Shown here: piece after piece, positions 52,101 through 61,300 of the stretch | Position numbering within the stretch: position 1 is the first letter of the stretch | Layout of the letters: every line of letters starts with the position of its first letter | NCBI RefSeq assembly: GCF_014230085.1 | Contig: NZ_JACHVB010000035.1 | Location: forward strand, 372,001-436,000 | DNA length: 64,000 nt | Direction: 5' to 3' | Source of the DNA: Ruficoccus amylovorans | GTDB lineage: Bacteria > Verrucomicrobiota > Verrucomicrobiia > Opitutales > Cerasicoccaceae | Made by a program: the position numbers and the translations under genes | The notes under the pieces: generated by a model | Databases searched by the model: none | What the model was told of the DNA's origin: nothing | What the model saw: only the letters and a program-made list of their open reading frames with translations

Positions 52101-52774
52101 GATATCGCGAGATGACGGACGATGAGCTAACCGGGCTGGCGCAGCGCATCGTCGAGCAGGTGAAGCTTCGTGGTCCCTTTCTGTCTCTAGCCGATTTCGT
52201 TAACCGCTCGCTGGACGGTGATGACGAGTTTACCCTTAAAGGAGCGATTCAGGCTGCGATCGATGATGAAGGGGCCGGAAACAGCGCCGAGAGAATCAAT
52301 TATGTGAAGGAAACAAACTCCACCGAAGGCGGTGGTCGGCACCTGTCAAACTATACGGATGCTGTTAATTACGGCTATGGTGATGGGTGGTCCTCGAGTT
52401 ACGATCTGATGTCTTATCTGGGCTATGCCGGGGCCAACTCGCGGGACGTGAAGAACAACCCATTCACGCGTACGAGTACCTTTGCGCCGGGGGATATCAC
52501 GCAAGGGGATGTGTTGGCTGCGATCGGTCCCTCTTTGGCCACACGCTCTGACACATTCACGATCCGTGCCTATGGCGAAGTGCTTAATGCGCTGGACAGT
52601 AGCGTCAAGGCGCAGGCTTGGTGCGAAGCAGTTGTGCAGCGGATGCCCGACTATATGGATGACACCGACAGTGCGGAAACGGCGCCGGCGGAACTGGTCA
52701 GCCAGGTTAACAAGACTTTCGGGCGACGCTTTGTCGTCACGTCTTTCCGCTGGCTTGGGAAGGATGATGTTTGA
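49166..52774 (+). CDS. Verru_Chthon cassette protein A-like giant pseudopilin-type protein (copy 2)
   Basis: About 1202 residues with the ATG at 49166 (MRHDYSLPVSTSRFPNSG); the earlier in-frame ATG at 49079 lies in the AT-rich leader. Then RSGFALIIALGLMSFIFLLLVSMGTMVRVSLSTESQ gives the one membrane helix, followed by GLNIAIGELQWYAGPDQRVTATS. It matches copy 1 (7931-11434) along its length: AYWVGDEGVKARINLVNP, LADSRHGGLKRDL, PPTWGLLRDF, FFLWNPYNRPLE, NVNSTSVEAWRAVLSGLNG, IVEQVKLRGPFLSLADFVNRSL, DTFTIRAYGE and AWCEAVVQRMPDY...FGRRFVVTSFRWLG. This is an exported, probably envelope-spanning pseudopilin-type protein. Its partner gene follows directly. Confidence 0.75.
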   Translation: MRHDYSLPVSTSRFPNSGRSGFALIIALGLMSFIFLLLVSMGTMVRVSLSTESQATLTTQARQNALMGLNIAIGELQWYAGPDQRVTATSSILGASETQVGTKYWTGVWGNAGAADDTREPELLNWLVSGNEEQKESISFSMTGSSFGQIQSAGNPAVKPDEVLSPSLTAGASAQTDFKIGATDARLLVGAGTLGTATGAEDGYVLAPLVTINESDQGIGVENRYAYWVGDEGVKARINLVNPWPQSAGGTDAAKERISSFGMAQRAATEQIYGLESLPSGALAENDFLEKVVNNAQLSFLSSSVNSSNVQARFQDITPYSLSVLADSRHGGLKRDLTQILRSGGGNSDEADDKFIFPTSSGSYGPSGSAFYTQPPTWGLLRDFAGFQDSLSDWTTPLQSQTPTSTRQGISPIIVYGGMVYSWRVLEDADDPQQMILSVYASPRFFLWNPYNRPLEGGTFEIGFIPPRKDDSLGEKGIITFDFAESTLTSFNNYKYYFNVGKGGFVLSPTNTDREMMRFRVDMPRNWEPGEVVSFSLPSGTDTVFSSGNTTLSPEQPVDPRLYAADARLLMASQVIPMAAPVSDPNASWSIKATTYLRNMGEVSMFLGEPGAGGAGASAAIDPGSGNHFYQWIGRVEPMHHNSGNPEVIEVMDDAPMIDSYGEAISPRNILNYEIYHKLSIANVYQPSLPVKWIAAGNSRAYMQNRTGMESGDVDDLVVNPLYVGYSNCFEYSTHRVPFRYQGEEATIGNDYNNTSYGERFVRPALFEVPSQVAPLLSIADLRHANTSIHATGPSYAIGNSLADFRIGRDQTSVYVGSGYLDPLTGAAVEMGPLAQTLYDQSYLLNDALWDRYYFSTLPDSGTLQAPLPNSRHLLLEQDGVQPTLDDLTQNSSGSDDPVVAASKMMLEGGFNVNSTSVEAWRAVLSGLNGLAYDPTDPTKDDADTLINPFSRYRITKSRSERPVYSGSSTEYMVDYWSGYREMTDDELTGLAQRIVEQVKLRGPFLSLADFVNRSLDGDDEFTLKGAIQAAIDDEGAGNSAERINYVKETNSTEGGGRHLSNYTDAVNYGYGDGWSSSYDLMSYLGYAGANSRDVKNNPFTRTSTFAPGDITQGDVLAAIGPSLATRSDTFTIRAYGEVLNALDSSVKAQAWCEAVVQRMPDYMDDTDSAETAPAELVSQVNKTFGRRFVVTSFRWLGKDDV

Positions 52775-52827
52775 GCGTTATGAGCAAAGTCTACCCCGGA
52801 AATTTTCTCGTGAACAATATGGTTAGT

Positions 52828-53607
52828 ATGAAACGATTTGGGTCTCTCCGCAGGCTGCGGCGAGGCGTCGTGGGCGGAGGCCGGTGTCTGGGACTTTTGA
52901 TGCTTGCCGCCGGAGTGCTGCTTCCTTCCGTACGAGCGCAGGTGGAGGAGCAGCCAAAAAACACCTTTCGGCTGACGGCTTTGAGCGGCTCATTCGATGG
53001 CTGGAAGTGCAGTGGTTATTCCTCCTCGGACAGTTTTCAGCCGATCATTGCCCAGCGGTACATCTCGGGACCATATCCGTTGGAAGACCGGCGGATGGTC
53101 TTCTTCAAACAGGATGAGGCAACTGGCGAGAAGGCGACGCAGACGATTGCTACCGTTCCGGCGGGGATTCGTCAGCCCTTGATCGTGCTGTGTCAGCTTC
53201 CTCAACGATTGGAAGACGGTACCGTGCTACCCTATACCGCACTGGTTCTAGATGATTCGCTGAAGAGTACCCCGTTAAACTCTATTCGTATCGTGAATAT
53301 GTCCCGGTATCCGACCATGATGGCCTTCGGAGGGCAGACTCCGGCGGAACTGGCCCCCGGACAGAGCACGCTGGTCAGCCATCCGCCTCTGGAAAAGGAC
53401 ATGTCTGCGGTGATGCAATTAGCGGTCAGTGCTCCGGGTGGAGAATGGAAAAAGAAGAAGGGGGAACTCTTTTTACGGAAAAACGGGCGCCATTATGTGT
53501 TGCTGAACCTTGACCCTTTTTCCGACGACACGATTCCCAGCTCGAATCAGTTGATTACGATTTCCGACCTGAGGCGGCTCCCTCCGGTGCTGATCGAACA
53601 GCCGTAA
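52828..53607 (+). CDS. Secreted partner of the Verru_Chthon A-like protein (copy 2)
   Basis: About 259 residues if it starts at 52828 (MKRFGSLRRLRRGVVGGGRCLGLLMLAAGVLLPSVRAQ signal peptide). In-frame ATGs at 52780 and 52819, and a TTG overlapping the previous stop, are alternatives; no good ribosome site separates them. It is a paralogue of the 11447 product: FRLTALSGSFDGWKCSGYS, VPAGIRQPLIVLCQLP, IVNMSRYPTMMAFGGQTPAELAPGQST and GELFLRKNGRHYVLLNLDP have counterparts there. No known domain is recognised. As in the first copy it follows a Verru_Chthon A gene almost without a gap, so the pair is a conserved unit. Confidence 0.72.
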   Translation: MKRFGSLRRLRRGVVGGGRCLGLLMLAAGVLLPSVRAQVEEQPKNTFRLTALSGSFDGWKCSGYSSSDSFQPIIAQRYISGPYPLEDRRMVFFKQDEATGEKATQTIATVPAGIRQPLIVLCQLPQRLEDGTVLPYTALVLDDSLKSTPLNSIRIVNMSRYPTMMAFGGQTPAELAPGQSTLVSHPPLEKDMSAVMQLAVSAPGGEWKKKKGELFLRKNGRHYVLLNLDPFSDDTIPSSNQLITISDLRRLPPVLIEQP

Positions 53608-53658
53608 TGAACCCGCCATTCAAGGCAGAGCTTAACGAAAATAAAACACCTTAACATT

Positions 53659-54297
53659 ATGAAGAAAATCCTACTCGCTGCATTTTTAATCGCCTTTTCA
53701 TCGCAGGTATTTGCGGAAACGCTGGCTGGCTGGGACCCGGAAGGTCTCAGCGCCGAGAAAGGTGGCTGGCCGAGCCCCTGGCAGCCGACTACGGTTGCCG
53801 ATGGAGTCGATGTTGTCCAGGGACTGACCTGCGGAGTCGGTGTCAGGCTGGCGACCCTCAACGATGGCTGGGGGGGCAATGGCTTCGATACCACCAGCGC
53901 GCAGGCGGCGGTGACGACCGGACAGTATCTCTCTTTCACCCTGTCACCGGCCAAGGGACGCGAACTGGCTTTTTCATCCATTGCCATGAATATTCGGCTG
54001 GTTGGCAGGAGCTATGAGCCCGGCGTTGTCTATCAATGGCAATACCGTATCGGAAACGGCTCATACACCGATATCGGCAAGCCGGTGGAGATCTCCACGG
54101 CCAAAGGCCATGAGTATGAGACCAAAGGTATTGCCGCTCCTGAGCTGAAGCTGGATGGCGTATCCGCCCTGCAATCTGTCCGGGAGCCGGTCGAGCTCCG
54201 TCTGCTGGCCTGGGCAGCGACCAAGAGCCGCGACTTTTCCTTCGTCTTCGGACGCCTTGCGGGCGATGACCTCGTGATCTCCGGGTCCGTCAAGTAG
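53659..54297 (+). CDS. Secreted beta-sandwich-like protein, anchorless member of a PEP-CTERM pair
   Basis: 212 residues with signal peptide MKKILLAAFLIAFSSQVFA. It aligns with the next gene product (54352-55089): GWDPEGLSAEKGGWPSPWQPTTVADGV versus AWDPHGFSAKTGGWPTTFAATSVGNNL, GVRLATLNDGWGGNGFDTTSAQAA versus GVGLAGLNNGWGGTGFNKTSLASA, the SFVFGRLAGDDLVISGSV versus FVIGRGAGNDLTFNGSV segment. It ends at GSVK, just where the paralogue goes on into its PEP-CTERM tail. No lost tail is found downstream in other frames. No ribosome site is visible. Function unknown. Confidence 0.8.
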   Translation: MKKILLAAFLIAFSSQVFAETLAGWDPEGLSAEKGGWPSPWQPTTVADGVDVVQGLTCGVGVRLATLNDGWGGNGFDTTSAQAAVTTGQYLSFTLSPAKGRELAFSSIAMNIRLVGRSYEPGVVYQWQYRIGNGSYTDIGKPVEISTAKGHEYETKGIAAPELKLDGVSALQSVREPVELRLLAWAATKSRDFSFVFGRLAGDDLVISGSVK

Positions 54298-54351
54298 CGT
54301 CGATCCCATGACGCGCGTACGCTTAACAATAACCCCCAACGATATATTCCT

Positions 54352-55089
54352 ATGAAACACTTATGTCTGGCTATTCTCACTTCGGTTCTTTGCCAGGTTG
54401 CCGCTGCGGATGTGGTGGTGGCCTGGGATCCGCACGGGTTCAGCGCCAAGACAGGTGGCTGGCCCACGACCTTCGCTGCGACGAGCGTTGGTAATAACCT
54501 GATATCGACACCTGAATTAAGTCTAGGCAGTGGTGTCGGTCTGGCCGGGCTGAATAACGGCTGGGGTGGGACAGGTTTTAACAAGACGAGTCTGGCGTCG
54601 GCCTATACAAGCAATCAGTATATCGGCTTCTCGCTGGGGGCCGCCGAGGGGTACCAGTTGTCGCTCAGCAGCGTTGATATGCAGGTGCGGTTGACGGCCG
54701 ATGTGATGAATTGGGACAGCATTGCCTATGCGTGGATGTACAGCACGGATGGTGGCGATACGTTTACTATGACTGGGGCTGCCCAGCGCATTGGCCCATC
54801 CTATACCGGCCCGTATAACAGCGACGGGGTCATGATGCCGGGGCTGGACTTGAGCGAGATCAGCGGGCTGCAGTCCTTAAAGACTCAGGTCGAATTTCGT
54901 CTCTATGCCTGGGATACCGGCACGGGGCATGGCTCCTTTGCCTTTGTCATTGGCCGTGGCGCCGGGAACGACCTCACGTTCAACGGTTCGGTCAGCGCGG
55001 TTCCGGAACCGTCCGCCTACGCGTTCTTTTTCCTGCTGGCGGTTTTGCCGTTTGCGATCATCAGGCGTCGCCGGCGGATTACTGGATGA
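54352..55089 (+). CDS. PEP-CTERM surface protein, anchored member of the pair
   Basis: 245 residues with signal peptide MKHLCLAILTSVLCQVAAA. The extracellular part is the same fold as the preceding gene product (see the shared segments there), rich in beta structure with a GWGGTGFN core, and matches the widespread PEP-CTERM family whose members begin with a VAWDF/VVAWDPHG segment. C-terminus: AVPEPSAYAFFFLLAVLPFAIIRRRRRITG, a full PEP-CTERM sorting signal. The upstream sequence GCGTACGCTTAACAATA resembles the one before the beta-helix gene (3811-3827). A hairpin follows the stop. Confidence 0.87.
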   Translation: MKHLCLAILTSVLCQVAAADVVVAWDPHGFSAKTGGWPTTFAATSVGNNLISTPELSLGSGVGLAGLNNGWGGTGFNKTSLASAYTSNQYIGFSLGAAEGYQLSLSSVDMQVRLTADVMNWDSIAYAWMYSTDGGDTFTMTGAAQRIGPSYTGPYNSDGVMMPGLDLSEISGLQSLKTQVEFRLYAWDTGTGHGSFAFVIGRGAGNDLTFNGSVSAVPEPSAYAFFFLLAVLPFAIIRRRRRITG

Positions 55090-55097
55090 CGGATGAA

Positions 55098-55131
55098 GAA
55101 GGGGGGAGGTGGCTTGCTGCCTCTCCCCTTT
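55098..55131 (+). terminator. Hairpin after the PEP-CTERM gene
   Basis: An AAGGGGGGAGGTGGC arm pairs with GCCTCTCCCCTTT, with a short loop, 9 bases after the stop. A short T tract follows. Confidence 0.5.
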
Positions 55132-55197
55132 GTGTCTCCTGTCATCCGCATAGGCACAGTTTGCATGTAGAGTTTCTGCCCGTTACCCCTTGCCCCA

Positions 55198-58146
55198 ATG
55201 AAGCTTAGTCATACTCTTTTTCAGACCAAGGCCGTTTGGTCGGCCTCGCTTTGTTCTGCGCTGTTGTGTAGTTCCGTGATCGATACGAAAGCCGTTGACT
55301 TCAGCGAAGTTCCCGGCTCCGTGATTTCGTACATTGAGGCACCTGACATCTGGGACAGGTTGTTTGGCGACGAGATATATGTCGCCTCGCCATCCATTAC
55401 GGTCATGCCGGATGGCTCTTATATCGCCTCGCACGATCTTTTTTATGGGTCCAACAATTCGAAGAACCGCTACACACGCATCTTTCGTTCCACCAACAAG
55501 GGGCAGAGCTGGACGCGGCAGACCGAGATCACCTATGCTTTCTGGTCAACGCTCTTCGCTCATAACGGAGCCCTGTACCTGTGGGGGTATCGCGATGGGG
55601 GCGGGGATTCAACCGGTGATATCCTGATCCGGAAATCCACTGACTATGGCGTAACCTGGACGAACCCCTCTGATGCAAACAGCGGCCTGCTCAAGGACGG
55701 CTCCTATGGCGGAACCCCCAATACGCCCGTGGTCTATAACGGTCGGATCTGGATCGCGCAGAGTGGCAAGCGGGTCATGTCTGCCCCGGTCGGAGCGGAT
55801 CTGCTGAAGGCGAGTTCGTGGACATTGTCCAACACTGCGAATACCAACGACGGACCATTGGGAAGCGAGTTGATCATCAGCGAGGCCCAGGTCGTGGCTT
55901 CTCCGCAGACTGGCGTGGTGTTGCTTCCCAAAATCGGCGAAAACCCGAATTCGGTTTTGTTGCGTGCGTCATCGGCCACGACGATGGTGAAGCCCGGCAA
56001 CGAAGATTGGGTCAGCCTGCCGGGGGCGGAAAAAAAGTTCGCCGCGCAGTACGATGCGGTTTCCGGTCGGTTTTATGTCTTGGACAACCCGGTACTCGCC
56101 GTCCATGAGGGCGTGACAACCGCGGCCCTGACCCGTACGACCGGTGCTCTGCTTTCCTCTCCGGACCTGGTGAATTGGGACGTGGAGAAAATCTTTCTTT
56201 TTACCCCCAACATCGATAACGGCTCCTGGGGCGAAGGCTTTCAGTACTTCCAGTTTGCAATCGACGATGTGGACGAAGACGGACAGAGCGATGACCTGGC
56301 GATTGTTTCGCGCACCGCCTACCGTATCAGCGGTGAAGAGAATCCTCCGCGCGGGCACGACAGCAATCTGATGACATTTCACCATATCGACAACTTCCGC
56401 ACGGCTGCCCCCGATCAGTACCTCAAGCTCGAAGACGGTACGGTCAACCGCTATGAGCGAACGGGCGATGAGCCCGCCCCGCTCGGGGCGTTCGCGCTGG
56501 GGGCCAGTTTCGTTGGGGCCGCGCTGAGCAGCCCCAACGGCCTGTCAACTGATAGCCAAGGCGACGTCTATGTCCGTGAATCGGGTGGTCGCATTTTGAA
56601 ATTTGATAATGCCGGCAATTTCCTTGAGCTCGTCAGCGGTCTTCCGTCCGGCCAGAGCTGGAGCACCTCCACGCGCAACATTACCGCTCCGGGAACAGAC
56701 CGGCGTGCCTGGGCCAACCAGAGTTCGACTCGGGGCAACTGGAGTGACCCGCTCAACTGGCTTTATTGGGGGCGCCCGGATACGGATGAGGAGATCGCCC
56801 GCTTCGGATCAGCCAACAGCGACACCGCCTATGCGGATATCAACGCGGGTGAAGTTTTCACGGTCAAGGGTCTGCACTTTAACAGCCCCAACCGCTACAT
56901 CATCGATGGCGGCGGTAGCTTCAAACTCAAGGCTGACAGCGGGCGCGCCTCTATCACCGTGCTCCAGGGAAGCCACTGGCTGCGCGTGACGACGACGCTG
57001 CTTTCCGACACGGACCTGCATGTGGCCGACGGGCAGCGTTTCGAGTTTCGCGAGGGGCTGGATCTGGGCGGGCGCAGCCTCCGCAAAACCGGAACCGGTA
57101 CTCTCGACTTCGACCAGGCACTGACGATGGGGGGCGGGGAGCTTGTAGTTGATGGTTTGTCGCCGTTTCTTTTTTCGACACCGACTCAGGGACAATTGAC
57201 GCTGGACGGCGACATTGTCTTTGAGCCGGATGGCAGTTTGGCGCTCGTTGCCGGAGCCAGTTTTGATCTGGTGGACGGGCAGGGGAATTTCAACGGTCAG
57301 CAGTTTGATAATATTGTGCTGCCCGCCCTCGGGAGTGGCCTGCAGTGGGATACCTCAACCTTTTACAACAACGGTGTTGTCAGCATTGAGGCCCTTCCTC
57401 CGACCGTAACGATTGTCTCTTCGGATGCCTCGGCGGGGGAGTACGGTAGCGATCATCAGTTGGTTTTCACGGTCAGCCGGATGGGAACGACTTCAGGTAC
57501 ATTGGTTGTGCCTCTGGTCGTTTCGGGGACGGCGACGCCGGGCAGCGACTTTACTGGTGCGGTTTCGAGCCTGACGCTGGGAGACGGGGAGGCCAGTGCC
57601 ACCGTCACACTGACCGTACTCGCCGACGACGAGGCCGAGGGGGATGAAACAGTAACGATCAGCCTCGGGTCCAGCTCTGCCTACACGCTGGGGTTTCCTT
57701 CCAGTGCCAGCGCAACCATTGCGGACAGACCGTCGCAGGCATTTTACTTTCAGCACGTTCCCAGTGCCGCTGCCCGCTTGCCCAATGACGATCCAGACAA
57801 GGATCGGTGGCCCAATGTGGCCGAATATTACATGGGGACTCAACCGGATGATCCCGCGAGCCGGGGAGTGTTTGCGCTGGAGACAGCCGGGGCTGGCGGC
57901 TATGTAGCTGAGTTTAAGCGCGTCAAGGGAGTGGTTGACGTGACAGGCAAGCTCCTCTGGTCCACGGACCTGACGAACTGGTTCCTGTGTGGCCAAAGCA
58001 ATGGGAGCCTGACCGTGAATGCGGTCGAGAACGTGCAATCCAATAGTGGCGACGCTTTTGAAACTGTCAGGGTGGCCTTGAGCCTGGATGGCGAATCTCC
58101 TCCGATTCTCTACGTGCGGTTGGCGGTGGAATCGGATAGTGATTAA
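55198..58146 (+). CDS. Mosaic secreted protein: sialidase-fold, strand repeat, Calx-beta
   Basis: 982 residues; signal peptide up to about residue 33 (MKLSHTLFQTKAVWSASLCSALLCSSVIDTKA). Residues about 35-400 are a sialidase-fold region with Asp boxes FRSTNKGQSW and RKSTDYGVTW, ending HDSNLMTFHHIDNFRTA, a counterpart of the FHRVKNFRDL end of the 32028 and 45561 proteins. About 500-735 is a strand-repeat segment (WANQSSTRGNWSDPLNWLYWGRPDTDEE). About 736-840 is a Calx-beta domain (AGEYGSDHQLVFTVSRMGTTSGTLVVPLVVSGTATPGSDF). The rest, DDPDKDRWPNVAEYYMGTQPDDP onward, is a verrucomicrobial C-terminal beta domain. No anchor. The mixture suggests recombination between surface-protein genes. Confidence 0.8.
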   Translation: MKLSHTLFQTKAVWSASLCSALLCSSVIDTKAVDFSEVPGSVISYIEAPDIWDRLFGDEIYVASPSITVMPDGSYIASHDLFYGSNNSKNRYTRIFRSTNKGQSWTRQTEITYAFWSTLFAHNGALYLWGYRDGGGDSTGDILIRKSTDYGVTWTNPSDANSGLLKDGSYGGTPNTPVVYNGRIWIAQSGKRVMSAPVGADLLKASSWTLSNTANTNDGPLGSELIISEAQVVASPQTGVVLLPKIGENPNSVLLRASSATTMVKPGNEDWVSLPGAEKKFAAQYDAVSGRFYVLDNPVLAVHEGVTTAALTRTTGALLSSPDLVNWDVEKIFLFTPNIDNGSWGEGFQYFQFAIDDVDEDGQSDDLAIVSRTAYRISGEENPPRGHDSNLMTFHHIDNFRTAAPDQYLKLEDGTVNRYERTGDEPAPLGAFALGASFVGAALSSPNGLSTDSQGDVYVRESGGRILKFDNAGNFLELVSGLPSGQSWSTSTRNITAPGTDRRAWANQSSTRGNWSDPLNWLYWGRPDTDEEIARFGSANSDTAYADINAGEVFTVKGLHFNSPNRYIIDGGGSFKLKADSGRASITVLQGSHWLRVTTTLLSDTDLHVADGQRFEFREGLDLGGRSLRKTGTGTLDFDQALTMGGGELVVDGLSPFLFSTPTQGQLTLDGDIVFEPDGSLALVAGASFDLVDGQGNFNGQQFDNIVLPALGSGLQWDTSTFYNNGVVSIEALPPTVTIVSSDASAGEYGSDHQLVFTVSRMGTTSGTLVVPLVVSGTATPGSDFTGAVSSLTLGDGEASATVTLTVLADDEAEGDETVTISLGSSSAYTLGFPSSASATIADRPSQAFYFQHVPSAAARLPNDDPDKDRWPNVAEYYMGTQPDDPASRGVFALETAGAGGYVAEFKRVKGVVDVTGKLLWSTDLTNWFLCGQSNGSLTVNAVENVQSNSGDAFETVRVALSLDGESPPILYVRLAVESDSD

Positions 58147-58305
58147 TTCTGCGGTAATGGAGATGGGGCGGCTTGCCGGTAGCGGCGGGCGAGGACTCCC
58201 CCGGACCGACTACTGCTGTACACCTGCCTGAATCCCGGTTGTCGTATCTTGAACTGATCCCGAGCGTTCATCGGGCTGGACACCTTTTGGAAACGGTACA
58301 AAAAA
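58147..58305. other. Short intergenic region
   Basis: About 160 bases between the end of the mosaic gene and the terminator of the GH81 gene. No gene is seen. It separates convergent transcription units. Confidence 0.4.
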
Positions 58306-58331
58306 GGCGGGGGCCGCACGCTGCCCCCGCC
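58300..58331 (-). terminator. Intrinsic terminator of the GH81 gene
   Basis: GGCGGGGGC at 58306-58314 pairs with GCCCCCGCC at 58323-58331. Read on the minus strand the hairpin is followed by TTTTTTGT, a standard rho-independent terminator, 46 bases after the stop at 58377. Confidence 0.8.
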
Positions 58332-58376
58332 TCGAAGTTCCGATAGCGAGCAATGGATGAGCGCCGATGGGCGACT

Positions 58377-61300
58377 CTACTCGATCGTAAAGGTTTTCGT
58401 CACGCTGATCATTTTCTTCGGCGGCACGGTCATGAGGCCGGAGGCGTTCTGAGTGGAGACGCTGCCATCGGAGCCGAGCCGGTCAAAGACGGCGTAGCGG
58501 GTCTCCCAACCGGGGTTGAAGGCGACGAAGGTCGTCTCCACGGCGTCGCCGCTTTCGTTGAGCTTGGAGAAGCTCGCCATCATCAGGATGGAGCCATCGT
58601 CGTCGCTGCCGGAGCTGTTGGTGGCGCGGCCGAGATAGGTCCAGTCCGGGGTGCCGTAGGCGTCCAGCGCGTGCAAGAAGTGCAGGGTGGAGGTCGCGGT
58701 GAAGGCGGGCTGGCGGGAGGCTTCGCGCCCGGCTCCGCCGTCGAGCGAGGCCCAGCTCGCCCACAGACGGTCCACGTAGGGGTCGGGGCCGTTGGGGTCG
58801 AGCGCGGTCCCGGCTTCGTTCAGCGGTTCGTCACCGGGGTTGTAGGGCACGCCTGAAAGCGCCGAGGTCATGGCCATGCCCAGCCAGTTGCCCGGCTGGT
58901 AGAGGGCGGAGTCGCGGGCCTCGCGCCACTCCTCGCGCATCATGGCTCCGGCCCATTTGCGCATGTAGTCGGAGTTGCGCGAGATGCCCAGCGTCCAGGC
59001 CGTGGGCGGGTAGGCGAGGATAAACTTCGAGCCCGTCGGGTAGGCGTAGAAGAAGTTGTTCAGCGTCGGGCCGTACTTGCGGTAGAGAGAAATGCCGGGT
59101 GAGGCTTCGCCGCCGAAATACGGTTCCGACATGTAGAACGCCTCGTGCGCGCCGTCGTTGTAGCTGGAGTTGGCCGGGTACGAGTTGTTACCTCCGTTAT
59201 TGGGGATTGTGGAGGAAGCGACCGTCGTCACCGGCACCCAGGAGTAGGTGTTTAGCGTCGGGTTGTCGGAGAGGTTGTAGTTCTTGTCCTGGAAGTACAG
59301 GTCGCTGGCGGTCATGCCGGTGGCGAGCATGTACAGGCCCACATCGACGAGCGGTTTGCGGTCTGTGCCCGCGCCCCAGAGGATGGCCGCGCTGTAAGCC
59401 TGAAGGCCCTCCCAGGTGGAGTTTTCGTTCTCGTCGCCGAAGCCGAAGTTACCCGTGCCGGAGCTGACCGCCACGCTCCAGGGCGTGTCGGGGTCGCGCA
59501 GGCCCGCCGGGCCGGGCGGGATACCGGTCGCCCAGCCGTGGCCGGTCCACTGGTCGAAGAAGGGCAACTTCTGGTAGGTGAACTCGCCGACCTCGTAGAT
59601 GTCGTTGAGCAGGGCGGAGTTGTCCGGGTCGTAGGCGACGGAGAGGTACCACTGCTCCAGCGCGGTGCCCATCTGGCCTTCGGAGGCCCACAGGTCGGAG
59701 GGCTTGGCAGTGAGGGACGCGTCCCAAGTGCGGTCGAAGATCGCGGCCCACCCGGCCACGCCGAGGTAGTAGCCGAAGAAGTAATGCTGGTCGTTCCACT
59801 GGTCGGAGACTCCGAAGCCGCTCCAGAGTTTGCCCGGTTTCCACTCGTTGAGCCCGGTCTTGCCCGCGTTGTCGGGCGGGTTCGCGGGCGGGTTGTGAAT
59901 GGAACTGACCACACCGTAAACCGGGATCGTGGCGGTCGGGTTGATGAGCATGCGGCCCACGTCGGTGTCGTAGAGCGAGAAGTAGTCCATCTTCCAGGTC
60001 TGGCTGATCGCGCCTTCCTCCATGTCCTCGGTCGGGTTGTTGTGGTAAACGGGGTCCTGGTGCAGCAGGCTGAGCGTGCGCTGCATCATCTGGACGGAGC
60101 TTTGCAACGCGCCGCTTAGCGTAAAGAGCGGGTTGTGCTCGCGGAGGATGGGCAGGTCGCGCTCGTAGGTGTAGGGGGCCTCGGCCTTGAAGATCGTGCT
60201 GCCCTCGATGAAGGCCCAGTTACTCGGCGTGACCGAGGGCTGATCCTCCGAGGCGTAGTGCTGCTGGAGGTGGTAGAGGACGTTGACCGACTTGGTCGTG
60301 GCCGAGAGCTGATTGCCCAGGCCGTAGCCGTCGGGGGCGCTGCGCCCGCCAAAGGCCCCGCCGAAGGGGCGCAGGGCGTCGGACATCGACGTGGTGTAGT
60401 CGCCGATGATGTTGTCGTAAAAAAGCTGCTCGACGTTGATCTGCGTCGGTACGGCGGCGGTGACAAAGCCCTGCCCCTGCGACAACGGGGAAAGCACCTG
60501 CCGGTTCTCCACATCGAAGTACTTCAGGTAAAGCCGCCCGGTGGCATCGGAGGTCTCGCCGTCGCTGTCAGGCAGGTAACCGGCCTGTTCCTGCGGGCCG
60601 GAGTCGTTGCGGATGAAGGGATTTTCCAGTCCGCCGCTGCCGTCGGCGATGGCATAAATCTCGGCGTAGTAGCCGCGCGGTGGCGAGGCGTCGGTGCTGG
60701 TGCCGCCGCGTACCGCGTCGATCAGTTCAAGGACTTCCGGGGCGGAGTAGCCGCTGCCGCCAGTGAGCACGTCGATGGAGGCGAGACTGCCATCCGGGGC
60801 GACGTTGACCTGGAAGGTCGCTCCAGCGCCGGTCGAGTTGATCGCCGCTCCGACCGCGCCCGGTGTGACCGGGTAGTTCGAACCGGGGCGGATGACGTCG
60901 ATGCTGGCGATGGAACCATCCCCGGCAACATTGACGCGTGTGGCCGCGTCGTGACCGCGACCGCCGCGCACCTGAAAGAGCGCCGGACCCCAGAAGCCGG
61001 AGCCGTTGTTGCCGTTCTTGAACCCATTGAGCACGAGCTTGCCCGCAGCATTCACGCTCCAGTCAAATTCCGGCATCTCGAAGGTGTCCGTCCCGGTGCC
61101 GGGTCCGATGCTGCCGCCGGTGACGACCAGCTCAACCGGCTGGTCATAGACGGCGGTGGAAGCGCCGCCCGCGAGTGTGATGTCCGCGATGGAAGCGCCG
61201 GGATAGGCGTAGGCGATACAGGGGGTGACGGCGCTGCCGCCCTCAAACTGGATCTGCTTGCGGGTACTCAGGGCCGAGCTTTGCTCGGGGGCCAGGTCGA

